NCBI GenBank assembly: GCA_937873255.1
Contig: CALMVM010000244.1
Span: 327 to 11,642, forward strand
DNA length: 11,316 nucleotides
Source of the DNA: an uncultured Verrucomicrobiota bacterium
GTDB lineage: Bacteria; Verrucomicrobiota; Verrucomicrobiia; Chthoniobacterales; SZAS-18
Direction: 5' to 3'
Shown: one piece after another, positions 1 to 6,966 of the stretch
How positions within the stretch are numbered: position 1 is the stretch's first letter
Layout: each line of letters starts with the position of its first letter
Position numbers and translations under genes: made by a program
The notes under the pieces: generated by a model
The model's database searches: none
Told to the model about the DNA's origin: nothing
Seen by the model: the letters and a program-made list of their open reading frames with translations, nothing else

Positions 1-1298
1 GACTCGCCGACCAGTCGTTTCTCTCGCAGGGCATCACGTTCACGGTCTACAGCGACAGCCAAGGCACGGAGAAGATTTTCCCGTTCGACCTGATCCCGCG
101 CATCATCCCGGCGGAGGAGTGGGACCTCCTGGAGCGCGGCCTGACCCAGCGCATCCGGGCGCTGAACCTGTTTTTGCACGACGTTTACCACGAGCAGCGC
201 ATCCTCAAGGAGAAGGTGATCCCCGAGCAATACGTGCTCAGCGCGGCGCATTTCCGCAAGGAGTTCATGGGCTTCAACGTGCCCCGGGACATCTATATCC
301 ACATCTGCGGCACGGACCTGATCCGCGACCGCGACGGCAATTATCTCGTGCTGGAGGACAACGGCCGCACGCCGTCGGGCGTGTCGTACGTGCTGGAAAA
401 CCGGCAGGCGATGAAGCGGGTTTTCCCTCGGCTTTTCGGGAAATACCACGTCCGACCGGTGGACGACTACGCGCAAAATCTGCTCAACCTCCTGCGTTAC
501 ATCGCGCCCGAGAGCAAGCGCGACCCGACCGTGGCGCTGTTGACGCCGGGTATCTACAACTCGGCGTACTACGAGCATTCGTACCTGGCGCGTTCGATGG
601 GCATCGAGATCGTCGAAGGGCGCGACCTCGTGGCGCAGGGCGACGGCGTGTTCATGAAAACGACCAAGGGCCTCAAGCCCGTGGACGTGATCTACCGGCG
701 CATCGACGACGATTTTCTTGACCCGCAGGTGTTCCGGCCCGACTCGATGCTCGGCGTGCCGGGCATCGTCAACGCCTATCGTCACGGCAAGGTCAGCCTC
801 GCCAACAGCATCGGCACGGGCGTGGCCGACGACAAGGTGATGTATTATTTCGTGCCCCGGATGATCAAATTTTACCTCGGCGAAGACCCGATCTTGCCCA
901 ACGTCGAGACGTATCTTTCCAGCGAGGAGGACGACCGCAAGTTCATCCTCGAAAACCTCCACAAACTCGTGGTCAAGAGCGCCAACGAGAGCGGTGGGTA
1001 CGGCATGCTCATCGGTACGCAGGCGAGCAAGGAAGAGATCGAGAGTTTCCGCGAGAAGATCGTCGCCAACCCGCGCAACTTCATTGCGCAGCCGGTGGTG
1101 TCGCTGTCGCGTTCGCCGTCGTACTGCGAGGGCGGCGTGGAAGGCCGGCACATCGACCTGCGGCCGTACATCCTCTACGGGGAAAAGATCACGATCATCC
1201 CCGGCGGCCTGACGCGAGTGGCGATGAAGAAGGGCAGCCTCGTGGTCAATTCCTCGCAGGGTGGCGGGAGCAAGGATACTTGGGTGTTAGAAGAGTGA
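1..1298 (+). CDS. Circularly permuted ATP-grasp type 2 protein (5'-truncated by window edge)
   Basis: The reading frame is open from the window edge (first full codon at base 3) to TGA at 1296-1298, giving 431 residues. Family members are about 470-490 long, so roughly 40-60 N-terminal residues lie outside the window. Family hallmarks are all present: an [15 protein letters not shown] segment (about 360-404), a [16 protein letters not shown] segment (about 543-590), [11 protein letters not shown] (about 693-725), the [11 protein letters not shown] nucleotide-binding region (about 975-1007), and a C-terminal GGLTRVA...[12 protein letters not shown] block (about 1203-1284). The family (CP_ATPgrasp_2, formerly DUF404/DUF407, COG2308) is predicted to ligate a carboxylate to an amine in an ATP-dependent way, probably making a peptide-like product; the substrate is unknown. 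It is nearly always paired with an alpha-E gene, as it is here with one small gene between. An internal ATG-like start near 174 is not the real start because homologous sequence continues upstream of it. Confidence 0.93.
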   Translation, partial: LADQSFLSQGITFTVYSDSQGTEKIFPFDLIPRIIPAEEWDLLERGLTQRIRALNLFLHDVYHEQRILKEKVIPEQYVLSAAHFRKEFMGFNVPRDIYIHICGTDLIRDRDGNYLVLEDNGRTPSGVSYVLENRQAMKRVFPRLFGKYHVRPVDDYAQNLLNLLRYIAPESKRDPTVALLTPGIYNSAYYEHSYLARSMGIEIVEGRDLVAQGDGVFMKTTKGLKPVDVIYRRIDDDFLDPQVFRPDSMLGVPGIVNAYRHGKVSLANSIGTGVADDKVMYYFVPRMIKFYLGEDPILPNVETYLSSEEDDRKFILENLHKLVVKSANESGGYGMLIGTQASKEEIESFREKIVANPRNFIAQPVVSLSRSPSYCEGGVEGRHIDLRPYILYGEKITIIPGGLTRVAMKKGSLVVNSSQGGGSKDTWVLEE

Positions 1299-1310
1299 TC
1301 GTGCTATATT
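1280..1310 (+). promoter_or_regulatory. Candidate promoter for a leaderless transcript of the 77-residue gene
   Basis: A TATATT box lies at 1305-1310 and is followed by exactly six bases before the ATG at 1317. A transcript starting seven bases after the box would therefore begin at the A of the start codon. A weak -35-like TTGGGT sits at 1280-1285 with a long 19-base spacer. No Shine-Dalgarno sequence precedes the ATG, which fits a leaderless mRNA. This is inferred from pattern and spacing only. Confidence 0.35.
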
Positions 1311-1316
1311 TTCCTT

Positions 1317-1550
1317 ATGGCAATGGTCAACGAAGTGCGCCGCATGATGGAGGACAAGCCCTTCAAACCGTTCTCTATCGTGACGAGCAGCGGACAAGGT
1401 TATCGTGTTGCAAGCGTCGATCATATCGACATTGCACCGACCGGAAATCAACTCGCCGTCTGGCACGATGACGGCACCTGCTCGATCATCGGCTCGCTGC
1501 ACATCACAGCGATTGAAATCGACAAACCGTCCACGCAACAGCCTGCCTAG
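1317..1550 (+). CDS. Conserved small protein of unknown function (EVRRMMEDKPFKPF type)
   Basis: This encodes 77 residues from ATG at 1317 to TAG at 1548-1550. The N-terminal pattern NEVRRMMEDKPFKPFSI, the central GYRVASVDHIDIAPTGNQ and the end HITAIEI match a small protein type that I remember as common and often multi-copy in Verrucomicrobiota and Planctomycetota genomes, where it has no assigned function. It looks like a compact, mostly beta-strand cytoplasmic protein: no signal peptide, no membrane segment, no cysteine cluster and no recognisable catalytic motif. It lies 18 bases after the ATP-grasp stop and 30 bases before the alpha-E start, so it interrupts a pair that is usually adjacent. 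There is no evident ribosome binding site, and a -10-like box is placed for leaderless transcription. Its codons appear less GC-rich at third positions than those of the ATP-grasp gene, which may mean it was inserted. The coding call is fairly sure; the role is unknown. Confidence 0.75.
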   Translation: MAMVNEVRRMMEDKPFKPFSIVTSSGQGYRVASVDHIDIAPTGNQLAVWHDDGTCSIIGSLHITAIEIDKPSTQQPA

Positions 1551-1580
1551 CTATTTACTCAGTTCGTACCGGATCACTCC

Positions 1581-2630
1581 ATGCTAAGCCGAGTCGCCGA
1601 ATGCCTTCTGTGGATGAGCCGCTACATCGAGCGGGCCGAAAACAATGCCCGTTTGTTGGAGGTCAATCTCCAACTGATGTTGGACTTCGATAGCCAGAGC
1701 GAGGCGACCGTTCGCCAGCATTGGGCGCCGATCATCAATTCGCTCGAAGACCAAGAACTCTTCCACGAATTCTATCAGGAAGCTGACGGCGATTCAGTCG
1801 TGGAGTTCGTCACCTTCGAGCAGAAAAATCCTAATTCGATTTTCTCCTGCCTCGCCCGCGCGCGCGAAAACGCACGCAGAGTGCGTGAGCAGATTTCCTC
1901 CGAGATGTCGGAGCATCTCAACAGTCTTTACCTGTTCATTCGTTCGGAGGATGCGCGCGAACTCTTCCGCACCAGTTCGTACCAATTCTACCAGCGTATT
2001 TTGCACGGGTCGTTCCAGTTCATCGGCATCACCGACGCCACGATGACCCACGGCGAGGGTTGGGACTTTATCCAGTTGGGAAAGTTTCTGGAACGCGCCG
2101 ACTGCACCTCGCGCATCCTCGACGTGAAGTACCACATTCTCCTGCCCAGCGGCGAACGCGTCGGCGGCAACGTGGACACCGTGCAATGGATGGCCGTGCT
2201 GCGTTCGTGCAGCGCATTGGAAGCGTACAGCAAACTCTACGTCGGCCAGATCGCTCCGTGGAAGGTGGCGGAGTTTTTGATTCTTCACGATTGTTTCCCG
2301 AGGGCGTTGCGGCACTGTGTGCATCAGGTGGATTATGCGTTGCACCGCATCAGCGGCGTGCCGGAAGATCGTTTTTCCAACGAGGCCGAACGTCTCTCGG
2401 GCAAAATGCGCGGTGACCTGGACTACACGCGCATCGGCGAGATCTTCCAGATGGGCCTGCATGAATATCTGCACCGCTTGCAGACTCGTCTCGGCGAGAT
2501 CAGTCAAGCGACGGAAGAGTTTTATTGCGAGATCACCAAGGAGCCGTCGTCGCAAAGCCAGAGCCAGAGCCAGAGCCAGAGCGGGGGCGGTTCGCAGAGC
2601 CAGAGCCAGAGTCAGACGGCGCTACGCTGA
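1581..2630 (+). CDS. Alpha-E domain-containing protein (DUF403) with Ser-Gln repeat tail
   Basis: This is a 349-residue alpha-helical protein of the alpha-E family (PF04168, COG2307), the standard partner of the circularly permuted ATP-grasp protein. Family marks are the start MLSRVAECLLWMSRYIERAEN (residues 1-21), NPNSIFSCLARARENARRVR (83-102) and LERADCTSRILDVKYHIL (170-187). The start is sure because family members begin at this point; no good Shine-Dalgarno sequence precedes it. The pair is predicted to take part in synthesis or modification of a peptide-like compound, and the alpha-E protein's own activity is not established. The family body ends near residue 320. It is followed by an unusual tail (321-349) of alternating Ser and Gln split by a Gly-Gly-Gly, encoded by near-perfect AGCCAG hexamers. 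Such a tail should be disordered and hydrophilic. No membrane segment is seen, so a cytoplasmic location is likely. The gene converges on the penicillin acylase gene. Confidence 0.92.
   Translation: MLSRVAECLLWMSRYIERAENNARLLEVNLQLMLDFDSQSEATVRQHWAPIINSLEDQELFHEFYQEADGDSVVEFVTFEQKNPNSIFSCLARARENARRVREQISSEMSEHLNSLYLFIRSEDARELFRTSSYQFYQRILHGSFQFIGITDATMTHGEGWDFIQLGKFLERADCTSRILDVKYHILLPSGERVGGNVDTVQWMAVLRSCSALEAYSKLYVGQIAPWKVAEFLILHDCFPRALRHCVHQVDYALHRISGVPEDRFSNEAERLSGKMRGDLDYTRIGEIFQMGLHEYLHRLQTRLGEISQATEEFYCEITKEPSSQSQSQSQSQSGGGSQSQSQSQTALR
2556..2615 (+). repeat. In-frame AGCCAG hexanucleotide tract in the alpha-E gene
   Basis: AGC CAG units run from 2556 to 2582. A short GGGGGCGGT interruption encoding three glycines follows, then TCG/AGC-CAG units to 2615 with single-base variants (TCG, AGT). 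The unit is six bases, so gain or loss of copies changes the Ser-Gln tail length without shifting the frame. The purity of the first block suggests recent slippage expansion. Confidence 0.9.
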
Positions 2631-2632
2631 GG

Positions 2633-2764
2633 AAAATGACGAATGACGAATGACGAATGACGAATGACGAATGACGAGCGGCAGGGAACGCCGGTCCGAT
2701 GGACTTGTGCAAAAAGGATACGGTGCACGACATTTTCACTCCGCCCTTCGTCATTCGTCATTTT
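2633..2764. repeat. Intergenic element bounded by an 18-bp inverted repeat
   Basis: The left arm (2633-2650, aaaatgacgaatgacgaa) and the right arm (2747-2764, ttcgtcattcgtcatttt) are exact reverse complements over 18 bases, about 96 bases apart. The element fills the gap between the convergent alpha-E and penicillin acylase genes. The right arm contains the final Lys codon and the stop of the penicillin acylase gene. The inner part holds the heptamer array and about 70 bases with no other recognised structure. A folded transcript could end transcription from both sides, but there is no GC-rich stem with a T-run, so this is not a classical terminator. It could also be a non-autonomous dispersed repeat; no transposase is present. 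Confidence 0.75.
2635..2676 (+). repeat. Six perfect tandem copies of AATGACG
   Basis: Six uninterrupted AATGACG heptamers fill 2635-2676, directly after the alpha-E stop codon. Two inverted copies occur at 2749-2762. On the reverse strand the array reads as an open Arg-His-Ser-Ser-Phe-Val-Ile string. I remember such strings as a common false-protein artefact in PVC and related genomes, which implies a dispersed genomic repeat. The heptamer is not a multiple of three and is not coding here. Confidence 0.95.
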
Positions 2765-5169
2765 GTCAGTTCCAATCGGTATTTCGCCGCGCCGGGCAAA
2801 AAAGGCGACGCCTTGCCGGCCGTCCAATTCTCGTGACCCGCGCGGTAAAAGCGCGACAGTGGATGCCCGCTCGCCCCGCCCGGTTGCTCGAAGATCCCCT
2901 CCTCCTCGCGTCCCGGTGAAACCACCATCCGCATCGATGCGCCGAAGCTCGGCAACTGCACGCGCGGCATGTTGGCGTCCCCCGGCAACGCCTGTGCCGG
3001 CATGTCCAACCAGCCGGCCACCCGCGCGGGCAACGCACCGCTGAGCGGATGCTGCATCGCCAGCATGTTATAGCGGCCCCAGGTGCATTCCGACAATCCG
3101 AGCGCGTCGGGCTGCTGGTGTTCGCCGAATTTCGCCGTCATCTGCGCCGCGCGTAATAATAGGTCGTCCCACGATTTGGCCGACGACGGCAACAGGTGCG
3201 CCGGGCGTGCTTGAAGAATGCTCCACAGCGGTTGGTCCGCGTTCGTCCCGAGCTTGGCGACGGGATCGCGCTTCTGCACGGGTTCGAGGATCGGATTGAC
3301 CACCATCGTCGTCACCACCCGACGAAACTCGCGCAACAACCGGTAGCCGGCCGCGTTGACTGAGGCGTGTCCGTCCCAACCGCGCACGATCTCGCGCAAT
3401 TCCTCCAGGGTGGGCTGCCCCTCGACTGCCGGGTCGCCGAGCGTGCTCATCAACAACTCCCGCCAGCGCGCGAGGTAGAGCGCCTCGTCGTCGAGTTGCA
3501 CGGCCAGGAGATCGGCCGGTTTTGCTGCGTGGCCCGTGATCGCGGACAACCGGTCGCGGATCTGCCCGGAGCGGTTCGGCCCGTCGTAACCGGCGTCGCC
3601 CAGCAGCGCCAGCATCTCGCCGCCAACCGCACGGTTGTTGGCCGACCAGAGTTGGCCGGCGGCGGGGTTACGAATCACCGGCACCTGCTCCGGCGGCAGG
3701 AAACCGTCCCAATGCCGCGTGCCGTCCGCCCAGCTCTGCGGCGAATGCCCGTCGAACCCCACCCGGCGCGGCACGCGGCCGAGGATCGACCAGGCTACGT
3801 TGCCATCGCGGTCGCCGACCAGGAAATTCTGCGGATGGATGCCAGCGTGGTGCGCGACGGTCAGCGCCTCTTCCATGTTGTGCGTGTCCATCAGCTCGGC
3901 CAAGTCCAGGTTGATTGCCCCCGGGTCGTATTCGGACCAATGCCGCGCGTACACCGGCCCGCCTTTGCCCGGCCGCGTGAGGAGCGGTCCCCAGCGCGTC
4001 ATCCAAACGTCGCACGCCTCCGGTTTCCCGCCGTGGACGGCGAGCGATTCGTGGACGACCTCGAACGGCTCCCACCCCGTGCCGTCGGGCACGCGGTAGC
4101 GGCCCGGATCGGCCGGATCGACCTCGACCACGACGAGATCGCAGGTGTCGATGTAGCTGTTCGTGAACCCCCACGCGACCCGCCCGTTGCTGCCGATCAC
4201 CAACGCCGGTACGCCGGGCAGCGTGACGCCCGTGCACGTCCCCTCGGGCAGCACCAGCGACGCGCGGTACCAGAGATTGGGCACGGCGAGGCTCAGATGG
4301 GGATCGTTGGCGACGAGCGCGCCCCCACCCTCGGTCCGAGCGCCGGCCAGGACGAAAGAATTCGACCCCGGCAACGCGTCCGGGTCGACGGAAACCGCCG
4401 CCGTCAGCACCGGCTCCGGGGCCGCCTCGCCCGGCGCGAACGGCCGCGCGGTGAAATGCGCGGCGTCGGGCACCGGCGGCGCGGGCGCGGTCGAGCCGTC
4501 CAGCGCCGCGCTGCGTTCGGTGACGAGCGGGCGCAAAAACGCGAGCGCCTCTTCGTCGTACGTCTGGGCGATGGCGGCGCGGGAACGTTCGTCGCTGCCG
4601 TCGGTTTCGAGCGTCATCGACATGGCGAAGATGACCAATAGGCAGTCCTCGCGCGACCACGGCCGGGGCGCGGCGCTCAACAGGAAATATTCCCAGGGAC
4701 GCGCGCCGAGGGCATCGAGGCCGGCGTTGACCCCGGCGACGTAGGCATCGATCTGGCGCGCGTGCTCGGGGGTCATCGCCGCCATGAGCGCGGCGGCGCG
4801 GCGGCGGAAAAGGTGCTGGCGCGCCTCGCGGTCCATCTTGAGCGTGCCGGGGCCGGCGAGTTCGGACAATTCCCCCGCGCCCTGCCGCCGCAGGAGGTCC
4901 ATCTGGAAAAAACGGTCCTGCGCGTGGAGAAAACCCAGCGCGCGAAACAGGTCTTTCCGATTGCGGGCGCGAACGGTCGGCACGCCATCGGCGTCGCGTT
5001 CGACCGAGACGGTCTCCGTCAGTCCGGGCAGTTTCCGCGAACCGTCGAGCGTCGGCAGGCTGGCGCGCAGCAGCAACCACCCCGCCACCGGCACGAGCAG
5101 GATCAGGACGACCAACACGACAGCCAGTCGAAACAGGATTCGCAGGAATCGGAGGCGGGGGCGCGGCAT
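2758..5169 (-). CDS. Penicillin acylase family protein (Ntn hydrolase), membrane-anchored or exported
   Basis: This encodes 803 residues, normal for the family (PF01804), which hydrolyses amide bonds in penicillins, acyl-homoserine lactones or other N-acyl compounds. It is made as a precursor that cuts itself to expose an N-terminal nucleophile. The N-terminus has basic residues and then a hydrophobic segment (about 9-35) with no clear AxA cleavage site, so it is a signal anchor or signal peptide into the periplasm. The alpha-subunit region carries ALGFLHAQDRFFQMDLLRRQ (77-96). The predicted nucleophile is Ser269 in the PGSNSFVLAG motif, followed by ANDPHL (287-292). WSANNR (508-513) holds the expected catalytic Asn. 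Start is ATG at 5167-5169, with no strong Shine-Dalgarno sequence. The last Lys codon and the stop lie inside the inverted-repeat element. It is the third gene of a same-strand series after the GNAT and glycosyltransferase genes. The substrate cannot be read from the sequence. Confidence 0.93.
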   Translation of the reverse strand: MPRPRLRFLRILFRLAVVLVVLILLVPVAGWLLLRASLPTLDGSRKLPGLTETVSVERDADGVPTVRARNRKDLFRALGFLHAQDRFFQMDLLRRQGAGELSELAGPGTLKMDREARQHLFRRRAAALMAAMTPEHARQIDAYVAGVNAGLDALGARPWEYFLLSAAPRPWSREDCLLVIFAMSMTLETDGSDERSRAAIAQTYDEEALAFLRPLVTERSAALDGSTAPAPPVPDAAHFTARPFAPGEAAPEPVLTAAVSVDPDALPGSNSFVLAGARTEGGGALVANDPHLSLAVPNLWYRASLVLPEGTCTGVTLPGVPALVIGSNGRVAWGFTNSYIDTCDLVVVEVDPADPGRYRVPDGTGWEPFEVVHESLAVHGGKPEACDVWMTRWGPLLTRPGKGGPVYARHWSEYDPGAINLDLAELMDTHNMEEALTVAHHAGIHPQNFLVGDRDGNVAWSILGRVPRRVGFDGHSPQSWADGTRHWDGFLPPEQVPVIRNPAAGQLWSANNRAVGGEMLALLGDAGYDGPNRSGQIRDRLSAITGHAAKPADLLAVQLDDEALYLARWRELLMSTLGDPAVEGQPTLEELREIVRGWDGHASVNAAGYRLLREFRRVVTTMVVNPILEPVQKRDPVAKLGTNADQPLWSILQARPAHLLPSSAKSWDDLLLRAAQMTAKFGEHQQPDALGLSECTWGRYNMLAMQHPLSGALPARVAGWLDMPAQALPGDANMPRVQLPSFGASMRMVVSPGREEEGIFEQPGGASGHPLSRFYRAGHENWTAGKASPFLPGAAKYRLELTK

Positions 5170-5210
5170 CGTCCGGGATGAGAAAACAAAAAAACGCGCG
5201 GGGGAAGGTA

Positions 5211-5225
5211 AAAACGACCCGTTTT
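5211..5225 (-). terminator. Small hairpin between glycosyltransferase and penicillin acylase genes
   Basis: AAAACG (5211-5216) and CGTTTT (5220-5225) form a perfect six-pair stem with a three-base loop, just after the glycosyltransferase stop. On the minus strand the stem ends in a T-run. The stem is AT-rich and short, so termination would be weak. It may only be an attenuating or processing site in the 61-base gap before the penicillin acylase start. Confidence 0.25.
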
Positions 5226-5230
5226 AATAG

Positions 5231-6439
5231 TCAGTTTCCTCCCAACGCCATCGCCCGGCGGTAGGCCTCGCGCAGGCGGGAGCGGTAGCCGTCCCAGGTG
5301 AAATGCCCCAGCGCCCGCGCCCGCGCCGCCTCGCGCATGGGAGGGAGGAGTTCGGGGTGGCGGTAGAGGCGTTCGATGGCCGCGCAGAGCGCGTCCAGGT
5401 CGTTGACCGGCACGTTCAGGCCGTTGACGCCGTCGAGCACCACGTCGCCGGATTCGCGCGTGGTGATCTGCGGCAATCCGCACGCCGCCGCCTCGCAGGT
5501 CACCTTGGCGCAGCCCTCGCACTGCGACGGGAAAACGTGGACCGTCGCCGCCCGGTAGTGATCTTCGACCCGTTCTGCCTTGCCGACGACGCGGACGTTT
5601 TCCTTCGCGTATTTCGCCAGGAAAGACTCGATCTCCTCGTGGACATGGCCGACCAGAACCAACTCGGCGTCGCGCAAATCGAGCCGGTGCCATGCTTCGA
5701 GCAGCAGATCGACGCCCTTTCGCCGAATGAGCGCCCCGACGAACAGCGCGCGGAAAATCGTCGGCGGCTCGCCCGGTTGGAAACGGGTGATGTCCGCGCC
5801 CTCGTCGGTGTTGAAGACGCGTTCGGACGCGAACCCGGCGGCGAGGAACGTCTCCGTCGCATACGTCGAACGCGTGAGCACGAGCGTCGCGCGGCGGTAT
5901 TCCTCGCGCAGCCGCTCCGGCCGCACCGGCAGGCGGTCCAGCCACCGGCGGGGCAGGACGCGGCCCGCCCAACCGCCCGGCGGCGGGATCGTCTCGTGCC
6001 TGCGGTAGCCGTCATCGACGTGCCAGGTCGGGATGTCGAGCACGGAGGGAATGCCGCGCGCGTTCGCCTCCCGCAACGCTTCCAGACTATCGCCCGCCCA
6101 ACCGTGGAAGAAATCGTAGCGCCCCGTGCGGAGTTCGGCGGCGGCGGCGCGGCCCGCCTGATGTTTTTTCGCGCCGTAATAATAGGGACGATCCAGAAAC
6201 GACAGCAACCGCACTAGCGACCAGCGCAGGGAATGGACTTTCGCGTCGGGAATGTCCGCGCAACGGTTCTGGTACGCGACCGCCTTGCCGAGATAACCGC
6301 CGGCGAGCGAAAGCCGGAGTTGTTCCTGCGCGCAGAGCTCCAGTCCAATCCCGCCGATCCGCGCGCTCGTGGCAAACAGCAGGTTGCGCGGCAGTCCGGC
6401 GGACGCAGCATCGGAGGCGGCAGGTGGGGGATTGTTCAT
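5231..6439 (-). CDS. GT4 family glycosyltransferase
   Basis: This is a 402-residue two-domain GT-B glycosyltransferase (group 1, GT4, PF00534-type C-terminal domain) that moves a sugar from a nucleotide-sugar donor to an unknown acceptor, probably at the cytoplasmic face of the membrane for an envelope polysaccharide. Seen directly: the N-terminal acceptor domain begins LPRNLLFATSARIGG and contains YDFFHGWAGDSLEALR and SVLDIPTWH. The C-terminal donor domain has FVGALIRRKGVDLLLEAW (Arg239 and Lys241 of the phosphate-binding loop) and an intact E-x7-E motif, Glu308 to Glu316, in ECEGCAKVTCEAAACGLP-type context. I chose ATG at 6437-6439; a longer TTG start at 6460 adds seven residues unlike the family. 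No clear Shine-Dalgarno sequence precedes either. It lies 56 bases after the GNAT stop and 61 bases before the penicillin acylase start. There are no membrane segments. Confidence 0.9.
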   Translation of the reverse strand: MNNPPPAASDAASAGLPRNLLFATSARIGGIGLELCAQEQLRLSLAGGYLGKAVAYQNRCADIPDAKVHSLRWSLVRLLSFLDRPYYYGAKKHQAGRAAAAELRTGRYDFFHGWAGDSLEALREANARGIPSVLDIPTWHVDDGYRRHETIPPPGGWAGRVLPRRWLDRLPVRPERLREEYRRATLVLTRSTYATETFLAAGFASERVFNTDEGADITRFQPGEPPTIFRALFVGALIRRKGVDLLLEAWHRLDLRDAELVLVGHVHEEIESFLAKYAKENVRVVGKAERVEDHYRAATVHVFPSQCEGCAKVTCEAAACGLPQITTRESGDVVLDGVNGLNVPVNDLDALCAAIERLYRHPELLPPMREAARARALGHFTWDGYRSRLREAYRRAMALGGN

Positions 6440-6495
6440 CGGGACAGCGCAGCGCGCCAAAAGAACGCCAACCGGCCCGGGGACGCAAATCCCAC
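6440..6495 (-). other. Short gap, possible edge of a dispersed repeat
   Basis: This 56-base gap separates the GNAT stop from the chosen glycosyltransferase start. Together with the last codons of the GNAT gene (Ser-Leu-His-Pro-Thr-Ala-Glu-Asp-Gly) it resembles, from memory, short sequences that recur between genes in PVC genomes. No hairpin or promoter is evident. The repeat idea needs a genome-wide search. Confidence 0.25.
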
Positions 6496-6963
6496 TCAGC
6501 CGTCTTCAGCAGTCGGATGCAGCGACGTGTCAGGCGCGGCCAAGTCGCGTTTCTGGAGAAAATACCTCGTATGACCGACCGGATAATCCTCCAACTGGCC
6601 AAAGACACGGTAACCGAGGCGTTCGTAAAAGCCCAGGGCCTGGAAGCTGAAGGTGTCCAGGTGCGCGTGGCGGCAGCCTCGCTGTCGTGCCTCCGCCTCG
6701 GCGGCGAGCAGGAGTTGCCGGCCCACCCCGCTGCCCCGCAACTCTTGCGTCACCCAGAGGATTTTGACGAAGAGCCACTCCCAATTCGTGTATCCAAGCA
6801 GGCCGCCCACGGGTTGCCCCTCCCAGCGGGCGACCACGTCCAAGGCCTGATAGTTCTGTGGTTCGGTCTGCGTGTCGTTGTACTCGACCAGCGAGCGGAC
6901 AACCTGCTCGGCTTCGGCGGCGGGAAGCGCCGGTTCTACTCTGACGGTGATGTCCGTGAGCAT
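6496..6963 (-). CDS. GNAT family N-acetyltransferase
   Basis: This encodes 155 residues. GNAT enzymes move an acetyl group from acetyl-CoA to an amine on a small molecule or protein. Seen directly: a beta-strand with GGLLGYTNWEWLFVKILWV (53-71), the acetyl-CoA pyrophosphate-binding motif LRGSGVGRQLL (75-85), HLDTFSFQALGFYERLGYR (101-119, motif B) and a GHTRYFLQKRDL end (130-141). The substrate is unknown, though this subtype is common as a single-domain cytosolic enzyme. The start ATG at 6961-6963 is well placed for the fold. About 14 residues after QKRDL (APDTSLHPTAEDG) look non-family and may come from read-through into a short repeat. It is the first gene of the minus-strand series that runs through the glycosyltransferase to the penicillin acylase gene, and it diverges from a second glycosyltransferase gene. 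Confidence 0.88.
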   Translation of the reverse strand: MLTDITVRVEPALPAAEAEQVVRSLVEYNDTQTEPQNYQALDVVARWEGQPVGGLLGYTNWEWLFVKILWVTQELRGSGVGRQLLLAAEAEARQRGCRHAHLDTFSFQALGFYERLGYRVFGQLEDYPVGHTRYFLQKRDLAAPDTSLHPTAEDG

Positions 6964-6966
6964 CTC

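Noticed and set aside
1794..2555. 253-codon open frame on the minus strand opposite alpha-E
   Set aside because: It is antisense to a clear family gene, has no domain likeness, and is explained by GC-rich codon structure.
2635..2764. Possible CRISPR array
   Set aside because: The units are 7 bases and directly abutting with no spacers, and no cas gene is nearby.
2533..2827. Short minus-strand proteins reading through the heptamer array
   Set aside because: Their content is the translated repeat (Arg-His-Ser-Ser-Phe-Val-Ile), so they are artefacts of a non-coding tandem array.
3367..4641. 424-codon open frame on the plus strand opposite penicillin acylase
   Set aside because: It is rich in Arg, Pro and His with no family motif; the minus-strand penicillin acylase reading has all its catalytic motifs across this range.
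3668..5080. 470-codon open frame in another minus-strand frame
   Set aside because: The Arg/Ala/Gly-biased translation is typical of a shifted frame in GC-rich DNA and fully overlaps the real gene.
2758..5169. Penicillin acylase gene as a beta-lactam resistance gene
   Set aside because: The family covers many N-acyl amide substrates and side-chain cleavage is not the main resistance route; nothing in the sequence fixes the substrate.
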